From: Neobacillus mesonae
GTDB taxonomy: Bacteria; Bacillota; Bacilli; Bacillales; Cytobacillaceae
NCBI RefSeq assembly: GCF_023715155.1
Contig: NZ_JAMBNQ010000006.1
Location: 107,038-171,037, forward strand
DNA length: 64,000 nt
Direction: 5' to 3'
The notes under the pieces are model-generated. The model saw only the letters and a list, made by a program, of their open reading frames with translations. It was not told the DNA's origin and searched no databases. Shown in pieces: positions 26,937-37,056 of the stretch. The translations under genes were made by a program, and so were the position numbers. The stretch's first letter is position 1. Every line of letters starts with the position of its first letter.

Positions 26937-27944
26937 TCACTCTTCTCCAGCCGTTAGATCGAGTATAAATCCGCTTGGAATGGCTCTACCTGCAGGAGGA
27001 AATTCGATAAATGGCCATTTGCTTCGTATAGGCTTTTGTCTATCATCATATGAATCCACTTCTTCTACGGTCAGTAAAGATTCATTCTCCCAATTTTTGA
27101 GAATCCCAGCAATATAATTCAGCCTTCGCTTGTTATTGGCGCACGCAATGTTCATGGCTTTTAAAATCATCTCTTTTGGCTGTGAAAAATGAGATTCATC
27201 TAACCAAGATAACAGCTGTTCTTTCGCATTTATGTTTGTAAGCCCAAATCCATTTTCGTCCCAAAACTCAACAATTTCTTTCACATCTTCATTTTTTTGA
27301 TTACTTTGTAGGGAGTTCTCTATGTCTGGATTATTATCTATATTTGGATAGAGAACTTCTTGTTTTTTTTGTTGTTGTTTTTGTTTTTCTTTTTGTTTTT
27401 CTTTTTCTTTTTGCCCCCGTATCGTATGTCGACATAGGAACGTATCGTCATGTTCTTTATATTCCGTTAAATATGTATCATCTGCATCAAGATCTTTATC
27501 TTCCTCACTAAAGCACTTTTCATTTTTATAATAAGATTCATATAAGCTGCGAAATTCCTGTCTTTGTATGGATTCCGAAACATATTGAATTAGCGAATGA
27601 TCCTCGACATCTTTTAATTCAGAACGAATACAGTCCATAACCGGTTTTCCGCCTTTATACAGGTTATCTTTCCCCCAGTTTTTAATTGCAAGTTCTCTCG
27701 TTTCGGTATTATAACGAATTAACTTGTGATGCTCAATGAATCGCTCCATTAACGATTGAACACTTTCAATTGAATACCCCAAATCAAAAGCCATTTGTTT
27801 TTTCGTTATTTGATAGATTCCAATTTGAGTAGTATTCGGATTCGTGAGCAGATAAAGGTAAAAATATTTATCCTCCGGGGTCATCTCTTCCAAAACCATC
27901 GGATTCTTCCAAAACTCTGTACGTACCATTCTAAATTTAGCCAT
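26937..27944 (-). CDS. DnaD-domain replication-type protein
   Basis: This 335-residue protein has an N-terminal winged-helix part (FRMVRTEFWKNPMVLEEMTPEDKYFYLYLLTNPN, shown here by position 4-37) and a C-terminal DnaD-like domain near residues 225-295 (VEFWDENGFGLTN, LSWLDESHFSQPKEMILKAM). The middle is a low-complexity K/E/Q run around 180-195 (KEKEKQKEKQKQQQKK). Such proteins load helicases in phages or are chromosomal paralogues in Bacillus. No phage genes surround it. Confidence 0.75.
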   Translation of the reverse strand: MAKFRMVRTEFWKNPMVLEEMTPEDKYFYLYLLTNPNTTQIGIYQITKKQMAFDLGYSIESVQSLMERFIEHHKLIRYNTETRELAIKNWGKDNLYKGGKPVMDCIRSELKDVEDHSLIQYVSESIQRQEFRSLYESYYKNEKCFSEEDKDLDADDTYLTEYKEHDDTFLCRHTIRGQKEKEKQKEKQKQQQKKQEVLYPNIDNNPDIENSLQSNQKNEDVKEIVEFWDENGFGLTNINAKEQLLSWLDESHFSQPKEMILKAMNIACANNKRRLNYIAGILKNWENESLLTVEEVDSYDDRQKPIRSKWPFIEFPPAGRAIPSGFILDLTAGEE

Positions 27945-28107
27945 AATTAATCACTATCCTTTCTACTGCTAATATTCTTCTCCATTGTTTATATATGATT
28001 GATTCTAGTAAAAGGATAGGCTGGTTTTTATATTTAGTTGAATATTTGATGATAAAATAGAACACTCTTTTTGATTGGTGAGAATTTTGTTTTAAAAAAA
28101 CTCCACA

Positions 28108-28152
28108 AAAAAACTCACAAATGCTGATTTAACAACATTCGTGAGTTTTTTA
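28108..28152 (-). terminator. Terminator of the GGDEF-EAL gene
   Basis: AAAACTCACAAATG and CATTCGTGAGTTTT pair around a short loop; on the minus strand a T-run follows. Confidence 0.8.
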
Positions 28153-29874
28153 TTAACTTATGTTTATTAAAGGTTTATCTATTTTGGAATAGTAAATCTT
28201 TTGAATCTCTTCCTCTGTAACAGGCTCACTCCAATAGTACCCCTGCCCCTCATTGCAATTTTGTTGTTGAAGATATGAGAGTTGTTCACTGCTTTCTATT
28301 CCTTCGGCTAAAACGTTAAGCTTTAAATGCTTCCCCATAAAGATAATAGTGTTGACAATTACCTCACTGTTCATATCTAAATCATCGATAAATGATTTAT
28401 CGATTTTTAATGTATCAATTGGCAGCAGTTTTAGATAATTTAAAGAAGAATAGCCAGTACCAAAGTCATCAATAGCAATTCTTATGCCCAGCTCTTTCAA
28501 TTCATGTAATGTTTTGGATGATTCTTTTATATTCAAAAGCATTCCTTCGGTAATTTCAATTTCGATAAAATGTGGTTGCACCTTTGAATCTTTTAGAATT
28601 TGTTTCAATTCTTTTACAAAATTTTTATCTCTAAATTGAACTGGTGACACATTTACCGAAACCCTTTCAAGTTCAATCCCTTTTTCTTGCCATTGCTTTA
28701 ATTGTTCACATGCTGATTTTAGAACCCATCTGCCTGCTGGAATGATCAGCCCTTGCTCTTCTAATATCGGAATAAACTCTATTGGCGGTACTGCGCCTAG
28801 TTTTGTATTATTCCAACGCAATAATGCTTCCACACCAACAATTTGATTGTTTTTTAAGTTAACCAAAGGTTGGTAGACAATGTGAAACTCACCTTTTTCA
28901 TATCCATTTTTTATTTCTCGTTCTAATTGATAATATCTTTCCAATTCACTATATTGATTCTCTGTGTTAAAGCAATATGTATTTCCGCCATCCTTTTTCG
29001 CATAGTACATGGCATTATCAGCCTGTTTCATTAATATCTCAAAACCGTTTCGGAAATCTTCTATAGTCCCGCTTATTTTGCCCCGGCTTATCCCAATGCT
29101 GGTTGTAATGGTGAGTTGTTTTCCATTCACATAAAAGGGGATACTCAGTTCGTCTATGATTCTTTTTACCAAAGAAACGATTGCTTTTTTATCATACAGC
29201 CCATTTAAGTTGATGATAAATTCATCTCCGCCTTGACGAGAGATAAAATCCCACTGCCTAACACAGTTTTGCAATCGTCTTGCAGCCTCTTTTAGAATCA
29301 AATCCCCAATATGGTGCCCAAAGTTATCATTTATTGATTTAAAACGGTCTAAGTCAAAAAACATGACTGTATAAGCTTCATTATTTTCCACAAACCGCTC
29401 ATCAATCCATTTATTTAGCATATTACGGTTAGGCAATAGGGTTAAATCATCATAATATGCCATACGTCGGATTTCCTCTTCATACTCTTTAAGTTTTGTA
29501 ATATCATGACGTATTGAAATGTATTGATAAGGCTTGTTTTTCTCATTTAAGAAAGGGACAATCGTTGTATCTACCCAATAGTAGGTCCCATCTTTTGCCT
29601 TGTTTTTTATTTCTCCCCTCCAGATATTTCCTCGGCCGATAGTCCGCCACATTTCCTTAAAGAACTCTTTGCTATGATAACTAGACTTTACAATATTCTG
29701 GTTGCTGCCTTCTAATTCTTCTTTACCGTATTTGGAAATTTCGCAAAATTTATCATTTGCAAACTGTATGATCCCCCTGTTATCTGTTATAGCAACAATA
29801 GAAGATTCATTTAAAGCAAATTCAATATCCGTTAATTTTTTAATTGCTTTATCCAGTTCGATTTCAACATTCAT
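28153..29874 (-). CDS. PAS-GGDEF-EAL cyclic-di-GMP protein
   Basis: The 573 residues hold a PAS domain (about 15-125, NRGIIQFANDKFCEIS and a WRGEIKNKAKDGTYYWV core), a GGDEF domain (about 140-300) and an EAL domain (about 320-560). The cyclase active site is intact (RQGGDEF) and so is the phosphodiesterase motif (GVEALLRW, with DDFGTGYSSL and KIDKSFI later). It may therefore make and break cyclic-di-GMP. No membrane segment is visible, so it is a soluble sensor. It stands alone. Confidence 0.92.
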   Translation of the reverse strand: MNVEIELDKAIKKLTDIEFALNESSIVAITDNRGIIQFANDKFCEISKYGKEELEGSNQNIVKSSYHSKEFFKEMWRTIGRGNIWRGEIKNKAKDGTYYWVDTTIVPFLNEKNKPYQYISIRHDITKLKEYEEEIRRMAYYDDLTLLPNRNMLNKWIDERFVENNEAYTVMFFDLDRFKSINDNFGHHIGDLILKEAARRLQNCVRQWDFISRQGGDEFIINLNGLYDKKAIVSLVKRIIDELSIPFYVNGKQLTITTSIGISRGKISGTIEDFRNGFEILMKQADNAMYYAKKDGGNTYCFNTENQYSELERYYQLEREIKNGYEKGEFHIVYQPLVNLKNNQIVGVEALLRWNNTKLGAVPPIEFIPILEEQGLIIPAGRWVLKSACEQLKQWQEKGIELERVSVNVSPVQFRDKNFVKELKQILKDSKVQPHFIEIEITEGMLLNIKESSKTLHELKELGIRIAIDDFGTGYSSLNYLKLLPIDTLKIDKSFIDDLDMNSEVIVNTIIFMGKHLKLNVLAEGIESSEQLSYLQQQNCNEGQGYYWSEPVTEEEIQKIYYSKIDKPLINIS

Positions 29875-30579
29875 TTTGCTCGACTCCCTTAATTTCTACC
29901 ATCGGTAATTAAAAGTTTATTTATGTATGAATTGCATTTTTGAAACTTTTAGATTCATTCTTAAAAATGAACCAGTTTGATTTTAAAATTTGAATTTTCC
30001 ACAATAACCAGATGGGTTTTGAATTAGTTTTAAGTAAATTTTAGCACGAATAATTTTGGACATATTTTCCATTGTTTTCACTTACAAAATATTATTAATC
30101 TCATTTTAAAACAGTTCTTAATTAGCGTCTGTGGATATTTTGTGAAAAAGAGTTTACTTCATGCTGCTATTACACGAAACGTCCGTTTGTCCTAATACTC
30201 AAATCTACAAAAAAACACTCACAAGTTGCTGGTTTAACAACATTTAGTGAGTGTTTCGGTCATTTTAAACTAACTATAGTATTATATTCTCCACTTGTCT
30301 GGACAGATAATGGTAGAAAGACAAAATTATTTATAAATAATTTTCACCTTTACTAGCGTATTTTTTACACTCAAAACTCAAAAATTTTTATTTTATATAG
30401 TTAGCTATCACTTGTTGCTCGCGAAAAGTGATTTGGCATGTCGGCCAGCCTATCAATTAAGGTAAGAACTCATTGAAGCTCAATATTTCCGTACTCGCTC
30501 CAAAGTTTATAATACACTAATTTATTAAAAAATTGAGTGACGGTGCTAGATGCTTAGTTCTAGCTTATAGTAGAGTTTA
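29875..30579. other. Long intergenic region with one hairpin
   Basis: No gene is supported in these 705 bases. A hairpin at 30213-30256 (AAACACTCAC...GTGAGTGTTT, with a near copy of the loop found in the 28108 terminator) may end transcription from the LuxR gene on the minus strand. The rest is AT-rich without features I can name. Confidence 0.4.
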
Positions 30580-31293
30580 CTACAGTTTCTGCACCAGTTG
30601 AGTCCGGTTTTCAACCTCATATTTTTGATAAATATTTATGAGGTGTTTTTTAACTGTATTTATTGAAATATGCAGTTTATCAGCAATTACTTGATTTGAA
30701 TATCCCTTTTTTACGAGTTCAACCACCTCTTTTTCCCGCGCCGTTAACAAGGAATCATTTATCCCCTTATTCCGCTCATGTAAAAGTACGGATGCAATAA
30801 TATCAGATAAGTATTGAAAACGAATACAATCTTTTTCAGAAAAGCCAGGATGTTCTTTTTTCTGCGGCATTCCAATTGCACCAACAAATTTACCATCACT
30901 TAGAAGTGCAACAACCATTTCATCGTAATAACCATAAGATTTTAAATACCGAGAATATGGAGATTTATCATACTGATCAAATGTTACAATATCAGCCAAT
31001 CGCAGGGCCTTACGTTCTCGAAACAATTCCGGGTTTTTTTTAGGATGCAGATAGTCATGGTAATGAAATTCATCAAGATATTCATATAAAACTTTATCAC
31101 TTAATTGAAAATTTACTGGATCGCTTAGATTCCCATTGTCATCGGCATACCAAAGAATAGTTTCATTATATCCAAAACAGTTTGCCAGTTCATATTGAAT
31201 GCTAAGATGAATATTCTCTGCTGGACGAGCAATTCGTGCTGAAAACTGAATAATTTTTTCAAAATCATTAGCCGTCAATATGGTGCTTTTCAT
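30580..31293 (-). CDS. LuxR-family regulator with GAF-like sensor part
   Basis: This 237-residue protein has a C-terminal LuxR-type helix-turn-helix (residues 178-237, LTAREKEVVELVKKGYSNQVIADKLHIS) and an N-terminal part of about 165 residues resembling a GAF sensor. No receiver domain. It is divergent from the deacetylase/DUF3311/symporter operon with a 186-bp shared gap, so it probably controls it. RBS GGAGG. Confidence 0.85.
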   Translation of the reverse strand: MKSTILTANDFEKIIQFSARIARPAENIHLSIQYELANCFGYNETILWYADDNGNLSDPVNFQLSDKVLYEYLDEFHYHDYLHPKKNPELFRERKALRLADIVTFDQYDKSPYSRYLKSYGYYDEMVVALLSDGKFVGAIGMPQKKEHPGFSEKDCIRFQYLSDIIASVLLHERNKGINDSLLTAREKEVVELVKKGYSNQVIADKLHISINTVKKHLINIYQKYEVENRTQLVQKL

Positions 31294-31479
31294 GAAAAAC
31301 CTCCACTTATCATTTTCTTATATTAAATTGTACAGCCCATTGCAAAATATTATTTGCAATTTTTCCAATTTTTTATACCCCTGGTGCAAAAAATTATCCA
31401 GTTGGGTAATAGATATCCAGCTTCAAATCTAGTTAAATAATATTAAAGTTAACAAAACTCATTTTTCTGGAGGGATAGT

Positions 31480-32589
31480 ATGAGAAGAACAGGATTTATC
31501 AGCGATGAAAGTTATTTTTGGCACGATAATGGTTCTGGAGCTTTATATTTGTCCTCAGGAGGATATGTTCAAGCTGACGTGTATGCTGAAAACCCAGAAA
31601 CGAAACGTCGTTTTAAAAATTTAGTTGAGATTAGTGGACTAATGAAGAAATTAAATCAAATTGAACCCCGCCCTGCTTCAGTAAAAGAGGTTAAGTTTTA
31701 TCATACTGAAGCCTATATTAATAAGGTGAAGGAGTTAAGTAAAATAGGATTTGGAGATGCAGGGGAATTAGCTTTAGTTGGAAAAGGCTCTTATGAAATC
31801 GCCCTATTATCTGCTGGAGGCGCCCTTACTGCTGTAGAAGCAGTTATGAACGGTACAGTGGATAATGCATATGCCTTAACTCGCCCACCTGGACATCATG
31901 CAGAATCAGATTTAGGAATGGGCTTTTGTCTATTTAATAACGTGGCCATTGCAGCCAAATATGCCCGAAATGTACTTGGATTAAAGCGGGTATTGATTGT
32001 AGACTGGGATGTTCACCATGGAAACGGAACCGAATCAGCCTTTTACGATGATCCAAATGTCTTGTTTATTTCACTTCACCAAGAACAGTTATATCCGGCT
32101 GGCCGTGGGAAAGCAGAACACACAGGAAAAGGAGAAGGTATCGGAAAAACGATTAACATTCCACTTCCAGCTGGCACAGGAAACGCTGGTTACATGCATG
32201 CCTTTTATGAAATTGTTGGACCAGTTACCGATCAATTTAAACCGGAACTCATCCTTATATCTGCTGGCCAGGACCCTAGTATGTTTGATCCGCTCGGAAG
32301 AATGATGGTACGAGCAGATGGATTTAGAGAAATGACACGTTTCATGATGAATCTAGCTGATAAGCATTGTAATGGAAGACTCGTAGCTTGTCACGAAGGT
32401 GGATATAGTTCCGGGTATGTCCCATTCTGTTCCCTTGCGATTGTAGAAGAATTGTGCGGTCATCGTACAGATGTGGAGGACCCTTTTGCCGAAGCCTATA
32501 TGGAACTTCCAATAAATGAATTGTATGATATCCACAAACAATATGTTGCCATAGTAAAAGAAATCCAGTCTGCCTATTGGCAATTTTAA
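31480..32589 (+). CDS. Class II histone deacetylase family amidohydrolase
   Basis: This 369-residue zinc hydrolase has RPPGHHAESDLGMGFCLFNN near residue 135 (catalytic His pair), DWDVHHGNGTE near 176 (Asp and His zinc ligands) and SAGQDPSMFDPLG near 262 (third ligand Asp). Bacterial members deacetylate acetylpolyamines or other small acyl-amides. RBS TGGAGGG before ATG. It heads an operon with a sodium symporter, suggesting the substrate is imported and deacylated. Substrate not identifiable from sequence. Confidence 0.9.
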   Translation: MRRTGFISDESYFWHDNGSGALYLSSGGYVQADVYAENPETKRRFKNLVEISGLMKKLNQIEPRPASVKEVKFYHTEAYINKVKELSKIGFGDAGELALVGKGSYEIALLSAGGALTAVEAVMNGTVDNAYALTRPPGHHAESDLGMGFCLFNNVAIAAKYARNVLGLKRVLIVDWDVHHGNGTESAFYDDPNVLFISLHQEQLYPAGRGKAEHTGKGEGIGKTINIPLPAGTGNAGYMHAFYEIVGPVTDQFKPELILISAGQDPSMFDPLGRMMVRADGFREMTRFMMNLADKHCNGRLVACHEGGYSSGYVPFCSLAIVEELCGHRTDVEDPFAEAYMELPINELYDIHKQYVAIVKEIQSAYWQF

Positions 32590-32740
32590 TAAGGAAAGTT
32601 GTTGGGGAGAACTAATAAAGGGTTCTCCTTACCTTATTATCATTCTAAATTTTTCTTAACGGGCTGTATGCCATTACTTAAAACTCTATTATTCTTTTAT
32701 TTTTACCAAATTTTTGTAACTTCGAAAGGGAGTTGACACA

Positions 32741-33016
32741 ATGGAAAATGCAGCAAGCCGAAAAAAAAACATTGGCTTTTTCATTTACTATACTTTGGTA
32801 ATCATTTTTATGACGTTTCCAGGAGTATTTGATCTTGCAAATAAGATTGATCCATGGGTACTTGGATTACCGTTTTCAGCGTTTTATTTATTTTTATGTG
32901 TAAGTCTATTGTTCCTAGGCCTCATTTTTCAATATCGAATAGAGGATAAATTAGGTGAATTGGATATAGAGGTTGAGATATTTGAAAATGATGAGAATGG
33001 AGGAAAAGCGAAATGA
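32741..33016 (+). CDS. DUF3311 small membrane protein
   Basis: The 91 residues contain two membrane helices (about 12-30 and 40-62) separated by the conserved LANKIDPWVLGLPFSAF segment of DUF3311. Such proteins are encoded directly before SSS-family symporters and are thought to be accessory subunits. The stop codon overlaps the symporter start (ATGA). Confidence 0.88.
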   Translation: MENAASRKKNIGFFIYYTLVIIFMTFPGVFDLANKIDPWVLGLPFSAFYLFLCVSLLFLGLIFQYRIEDKLGELDIEVEIFENDENGGKAK

Positions 33017-34524
33017 TTTTGATCCCTCTTTCTATGATATTCCTCTTCTTTGTTGTCATGTTAGTCATAATCCGAAAACAATTAGGTGTCAGTTCTTTTG
33101 AAGAATATGCAACCGCTAGCCGCTCCTTTGGCTTTTTTGCCATTACCTTTTCAGTCTTAGCTACCTGGTGTGTCGGAGCCATGTATACCGCATGGGCTGG
33201 AATGGCCATTACGTATGGATTTACTGCTTTATATTGTGTTGCCTACGCTGCTATCACAATGATTATTATGTATTTTGTCGCCCCTAAAACTTATATTTGG
33301 GGTAAAAAATATGGTATTACCACTCAATCCGAATTATTGGGATTTCGATACCAAAGTAAAACGGTTCGTGTTTTAACTGGAATTTGGGGAATTGTTTTTA
33401 CTATTCCTTGGTTGATTGTTGAAATTGTAACACAAGGATATGTATTTGAGTACGCTTCTGACGGGACGATTAGCCAATTTTGGGGCATGGTATTAGGCTT
33501 GGCCGTTATCACCTTATTTGTTTCTTTAGGTGGAATGAAGTCGGTTATTTCTGCCAACGTATTCCAAGGTATTGTCTTAATCTTTGGTAGTACTGCGCTA
33601 ATGGTTTATTTTGTTTATAAGTTTGTCGGCGGTTTCGGGGCAGGTTTTGAAATGGCATCAACCCAATTTCCGGATATGCTCACGTTCCCGGGTCCTGGTT
33701 GGGATCCACCTACTCCATACTGGACTTCTATAGTCATCTTAAGTGGTTTAGGAGGATTTATGTGGCCATGGGCGTATAACAAGTTATTTGCAGGTGATAG
33801 CTTACGTTCCATTAAAGTGTCGGCTTTATTATCACCAATCATTTATGCTATATTCTTTTCATCGTTCGTCTTTACAGCTATCTTCCTTCATTCACAAGAG
33901 CAAGTTTTAGCAGATGTACAAGGAGCCTTCTTATATGTTGCAAAAGAATCAGGACCATTCGCATTAGGAATGTTAGGGGTTATTATAATGGCCAACAGTG
34001 TCGGAACTGTTAGTGGAATCATGCAGGCTATTAGTACAACTGTCTCCAGAGATATTGCACAGGTCTTAAAGAGCAATATATCTGACAAAAAAGCCATTAA
34101 TATTGCAAGAATATCTGTCGTTATCATATCGATTTTATCGTTATTTTTTGGCACTTTAGATCTTGGACTTATGGTATTTCTAGCGCTTTTCACATATGAT
34201 GGGATTACGTTACTTTTTCCAGTTGTTGCACTTGGACTGTTCTGGAAACGTGCAAACAAGGAAGGTGCGATTACTGGATTAATTGCAGGAACAGCTTTAT
34301 CCATGTTCCTCCGATTTTTCAATCCTAGTTTCATCGATTCCCTTGGATGGCAACCTGGTGTATATGGATTAATTCTAAGTATACTCATAATGGTAGTGGC
34401 TGGATATGCGAAATCACCTAGCATCTTCGATGAAAAACTTTGGAAAGAGACAAATGAAGTGTTTGGCAAAAACTCTTCAAACTTAACGAAGCCGTTAGCA
34501 AAACTGGATAATGTCGTTGAGTAA
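33013..34524 (+). CDS. Sodium:solute symporter (SSS family)
   Basis: This 503-residue protein has about thirteen membrane helices. Family motifs include SFEEYATASRSFGFFAITFSVLAT near residue 26 and the sodium-site region SVGTVSGIMQAISTTVSRDI near residue 330. SSS carriers import organic solutes with Na+. Translation is coupled to the DUF3311 gene by the overlapping start. The solute may be the acyl-amide acted on by the deacetylase upstream. Confidence 0.9.
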   Translation: MILIPLSMIFLFFVVMLVIIRKQLGVSSFEEYATASRSFGFFAITFSVLATWCVGAMYTAWAGMAITYGFTALYCVAYAAITMIIMYFVAPKTYIWGKKYGITTQSELLGFRYQSKTVRVLTGIWGIVFTIPWLIVEIVTQGYVFEYASDGTISQFWGMVLGLAVITLFVSLGGMKSVISANVFQGIVLIFGSTALMVYFVYKFVGGFGAGFEMASTQFPDMLTFPGPGWDPPTPYWTSIVILSGLGGFMWPWAYNKLFAGDSLRSIKVSALLSPIIYAIFFSSFVFTAIFLHSQEQVLADVQGAFLYVAKESGPFALGMLGVIIMANSVGTVSGIMQAISTTVSRDIAQVLKSNISDKKAINIARISVVIISILSLFFGTLDLGLMVFLALFTYDGITLLFPVVALGLFWKRANKEGAITGLIAGTALSMFLRFFNPSFIDSLGWQPGVYGLILSILIMVVAGYAKSPSIFDEKLWKETNEVFGKNSSNLTKPLAKLDNVVE

Positions 34525-34541
34525 ATATAATTTATTTATGC

Positions 34542-34575
34542 AAAAAAAGAAGCTTCATCTCAGCTTCTTTTTTTG
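34542..34575 (+). terminator. Terminator of the symporter operon
   Basis: AAAAGAAGCT and AGCTTCTTTTTTT form a strong stem with T-run. Confidence 0.88.
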
Positions 34576-34874
34576 AAGAATTTTTCCCTCTTCTATCATT
34601 TCTTTATCTATTTGGGAGGACACAAAAAAATAATAAATGTAGCAGTAAGAAATTTATTTTATTAAATAACAATATTTCCCCAAATATATATAATGATAAA
34701 GTAGTGAATAGAAGAAAGGCTGCTTGTAGTATTATTTTACTTTTATCCTCAATTATGTAAATCGTTATTACACTTAATACACAGTATATGTCTTATGATA
34801 AAAAGCACAAAAAAGCACCTTAAATACCATGAAAAGCAATAAACATCATGCCTACAGTGAATCTCCCACAGAAA
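34576..34874. other. AT-rich gap
   Basis: About 300 bases between convergent genes with no feature I can support. Confidence 0.4.
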
Positions 34875-35441
34875 TTAAACCCTTAGTGAGCCGCGGAAAC
34901 CCCTGGCAGCATAGTAAGAATCCGCCCCATTGTGGTACATAAAAACAGTGGCGTAACGGCGGTCACAAAAGATGGCTCCACCGAGTTTTCTAATATTCGC
35001 AGGTGTTTTCACCCAGCTTGATGTTTTAGTATCAAAGTTCCCAAGCTTCTGAAGCTCCCGGTACTGTTCTTCCGTTAAAATCTCAATGCCCATGTCATCA
35101 GCCATATCTATAGCACTGTTTTGTGGTTTATGCTGTTTCCTTGACTCCAGGGCTTCACGATCGTAACAAACACTTCTCCGGCCTTTAGGACTCTCCTTAG
35201 AACAATCATAAAAAATGTATTCGCCTGACTGTTTATCATAACCTATAACATCCGGTTCCCCTTCAGTTCTTTCCATTTCATGAAGCGACCACAGCTTTTC
35301 AGCATTATTTTCTAGCTTTTCTTGTACTTTAGCCCATTCAAGTCCTTCATGGCGAATCATGTTTTTTTCAAAACGTGCCTTCAATGTGCTGAGTATTTCT
35401 TCACGTTGTTCTGGTGACAAATTCGTTTTTTCATTCATCAT
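34875..35441 (-). CDS. DUF4256 family protein
   Basis: This 188-residue soluble protein matches the DUF4256 pattern: EGLEWAKVQEKL, then YIFYDCSKESPKGRRSVCYD near residue 75, and a C-terminal GGAIFCDRRY.TVFMYHNGA segment. Function unknown. The first in-frame ATG overlaps the ribosome site GAGAGG, so I place the start five codons further in. Monocistronic by its surroundings. Confidence 0.85.
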   Translation of the reverse strand: MMNEKTNLSPEQREEILSTLKARFEKNMIRHEGLEWAKVQEKLENNAEKLWSLHEMERTEGEPDVIGYDKQSGEYIFYDCSKESPKGRRSVCYDREALESRKQHKPQNSAIDMADDMGIEILTEEQYRELQKLGNFDTKTSSWVKTPANIRKLGGAIFCDRRYATVFMYHNGADSYYAARGFRGSLRV

Positions 35442-36039
35442 ACTAAAACCTCTCATCTAATATTGTTTAGAACTTGTTTTTCAAAATTACTTATTGCAAC
35501 ACATGTTATGCTTGTGATGCATATTCGTATAAAGCTTTTTTCCTAAGAGAATCAATTTCTTTCTTCTTCTTTAAACGTCCCATTCTTAAGCAAACGTTTG
35601 AGGAAAGCTATACTCATGCAAATAGATGATTACCCACCCAAACTTTTCGCAGCAACAGGCATTATTGTATACAAGATTGTTGTATCCCTAAAGGATGCTG
35701 CCCCTCCAAGTCTAAGCCCGAACCAGTATCTCTTATTATCCAAGATGAACCTAAAATACCTATATTTTCAAAGTAATCGTATCAGTTTTCGGCCTGTATT
35801 TCTACTAGAGAATTTGACTTAAAATAAAATTCCTTTCATAAATTTACAATAATACATTGTTGCAATATATTTCAAAAAAATTCTATTAAAGTCACTAATA
35901 ATGTAATAAATCCCCAAAAGGGGCATACTGATTACTTAATGCACCTTCACCTTTAGTTTTCCTTAAAATATTTGCGTAAAAAATCCACCCTTCTTACTGA
36001 AGTGGTGGATTACCATTTTAGTACTATGTCTTTTTTTAA
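35442..36039. other. Intergenic region with one hairpin
   Basis: No gene supported. AATCCACC/GGTGGATT at 35981-36013 could form a terminator-like stem, possibly once the terminator of the neighbouring response regulator remnant. Confidence 0.35.
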
Positions 36040-36475
36040 AAATACGAATGACTTTAAACTATCAAATAACACTTCAAATAAAAATAATCCTTCAACTGTA
36101 AAAACTGACGACCACACCTCGTCAGTTTTACATTTTTTTACACAGATAATCAGAATACAATACTCAATTAACCATTTTTTAACCCTATTTACTTTATGTT
36201 CATCATTTGTTATTTTAGAAACAAACACAATCGGTATCTCGCATTTTTTGCATAGTTCGTATCCAGCTGCAAATTTCAAAACCATTAAAATCATTTAAAA
36301 CAGCGGCTGCAATGGGTAAGCATGGGTCATACATAAAAAATGCTGTTCTATAGCCTCTAAAACTTACAATCCAACGCCTTTAAGCTTTTTTCAATATCTT
36401 TTCAATAAGTCAGCGAATATAGTGGTCATCATCAACCATTAGGATCGAATTTTCCCCTAATCTTCATCTCTGCCC
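36040..36475 (-). pseudogene. Response regulator receiver domain remnant
   Basis: One frame reads NSILMVDDDHYIR, stop, LIEKILKK, the start of an OmpR-type receiver with its acidic cluster. After a second stop, another frame reads GYELCKKCEIPIVFVSKITNDEHKV, which matches the later receiver segment (usually GYELCRKIR..IPIIFLSAK). The phosphorylation Asp region is lost and there is no output domain. No kinase gene is nearby. Confidence 0.65.
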
Positions 36476-36480
36476 CACTT

Positions 36481-37056
36481 TTAATTAATACTGTTAATTA
36501 GTTCAGTCATCATTTCTTTATCCATAGGTCCAATTATTTTCTTACGTATAATCCCTTTCGTGTCAATAATATAACTCGTTGGGATGGTAAAGGCTTGATA
36601 GGAATTCCCTATTTCACCATTTTGATCAAGTAATATTGGAAAAGTTAAGCCATAGTCCTTTACGAATTTCGCAATATTATTTGCATCTTTTTCAGCAGTT
36701 GTTAAATTCACTGCCAATATTTTGACATTATGACTTTTTTGTTCTTGATAGAATTCTTGCATATGAGGCATTTCAGCTTTACAAGGCGGGCACCAGGTTG
36801 CCCAAAAATTTAAAATTACCTTTTTTCCTTCCATATCAGATAGTTTAATATTTTTCCCATCTAAAGTCTGTAATCCAAAATCAGGTGCTTTATTCCCTTC
36901 TTCAAAACCAATCTCAACAGATTTACTGTTAACTGGTTTACTTTTCTGAACCTCTATTTGGGATTGTGCCGGGGATGACGTATAGTTATATATTCCCCAT
37001 CCAATTAATCCACCTAATACTAAAACAACAAGAATTTTTTTGATCACTTGTTTCAC
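36481..37056 (-). CDS. TlpA/ResA-like thiol-disulfide oxidoreductase
   Basis: This 191-residue protein has an N-terminal membrane anchor (residues 6-26) and an extracytoplasmic thioredoxin fold with active site NFWATWCPPCKAEMP near residue 83 and the cis-proline loop FTIPTSYIID near 157. ResA-like proteins reduce disulfides outside the membrane, for example in apocytochrome c. Electrons would come from CcdA-type proteins; a ccdA gene is 8 kb away. Confidence 0.88.
   Translation of the reverse strand: MKQVIKKILVVLVLGGLIGWGIYNYTSSPAQSQIEVQKSKPVNSKSVEIGFEEGNKAPDFGLQTLDGKNIKLSDMEGKKVILNFWATWCPPCKAEMPHMQEFYQEQKSHNVKILAVNLTTAEKDANNIAKFVKDYGLTFPILLDQNGEIGNSYQAFTIPTSYIIDTKGIIRKKIIGPMDKEMMTELINSIN

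Noticed and set aside
26937..27944. DnaD-like gene as evidence of a prophage
   Set aside because: No integrase, structural or lysis genes are near, and such paralogues occur as single chromosomal genes.
30213..30256. Hairpin similar to the 28108 terminator, considered as a new RNA family
   Set aside because: Only the GTGAGT stem and TTTAACAA loop recur, which fits two ordinary terminators related by duplication.
36040..36475. Response regulator remnant as a selenoprotein with in-frame TGA
   Set aside because: Although tRNA-Sec is present, a second stop (TAA) and a frame change follow and the active-site region is lost.
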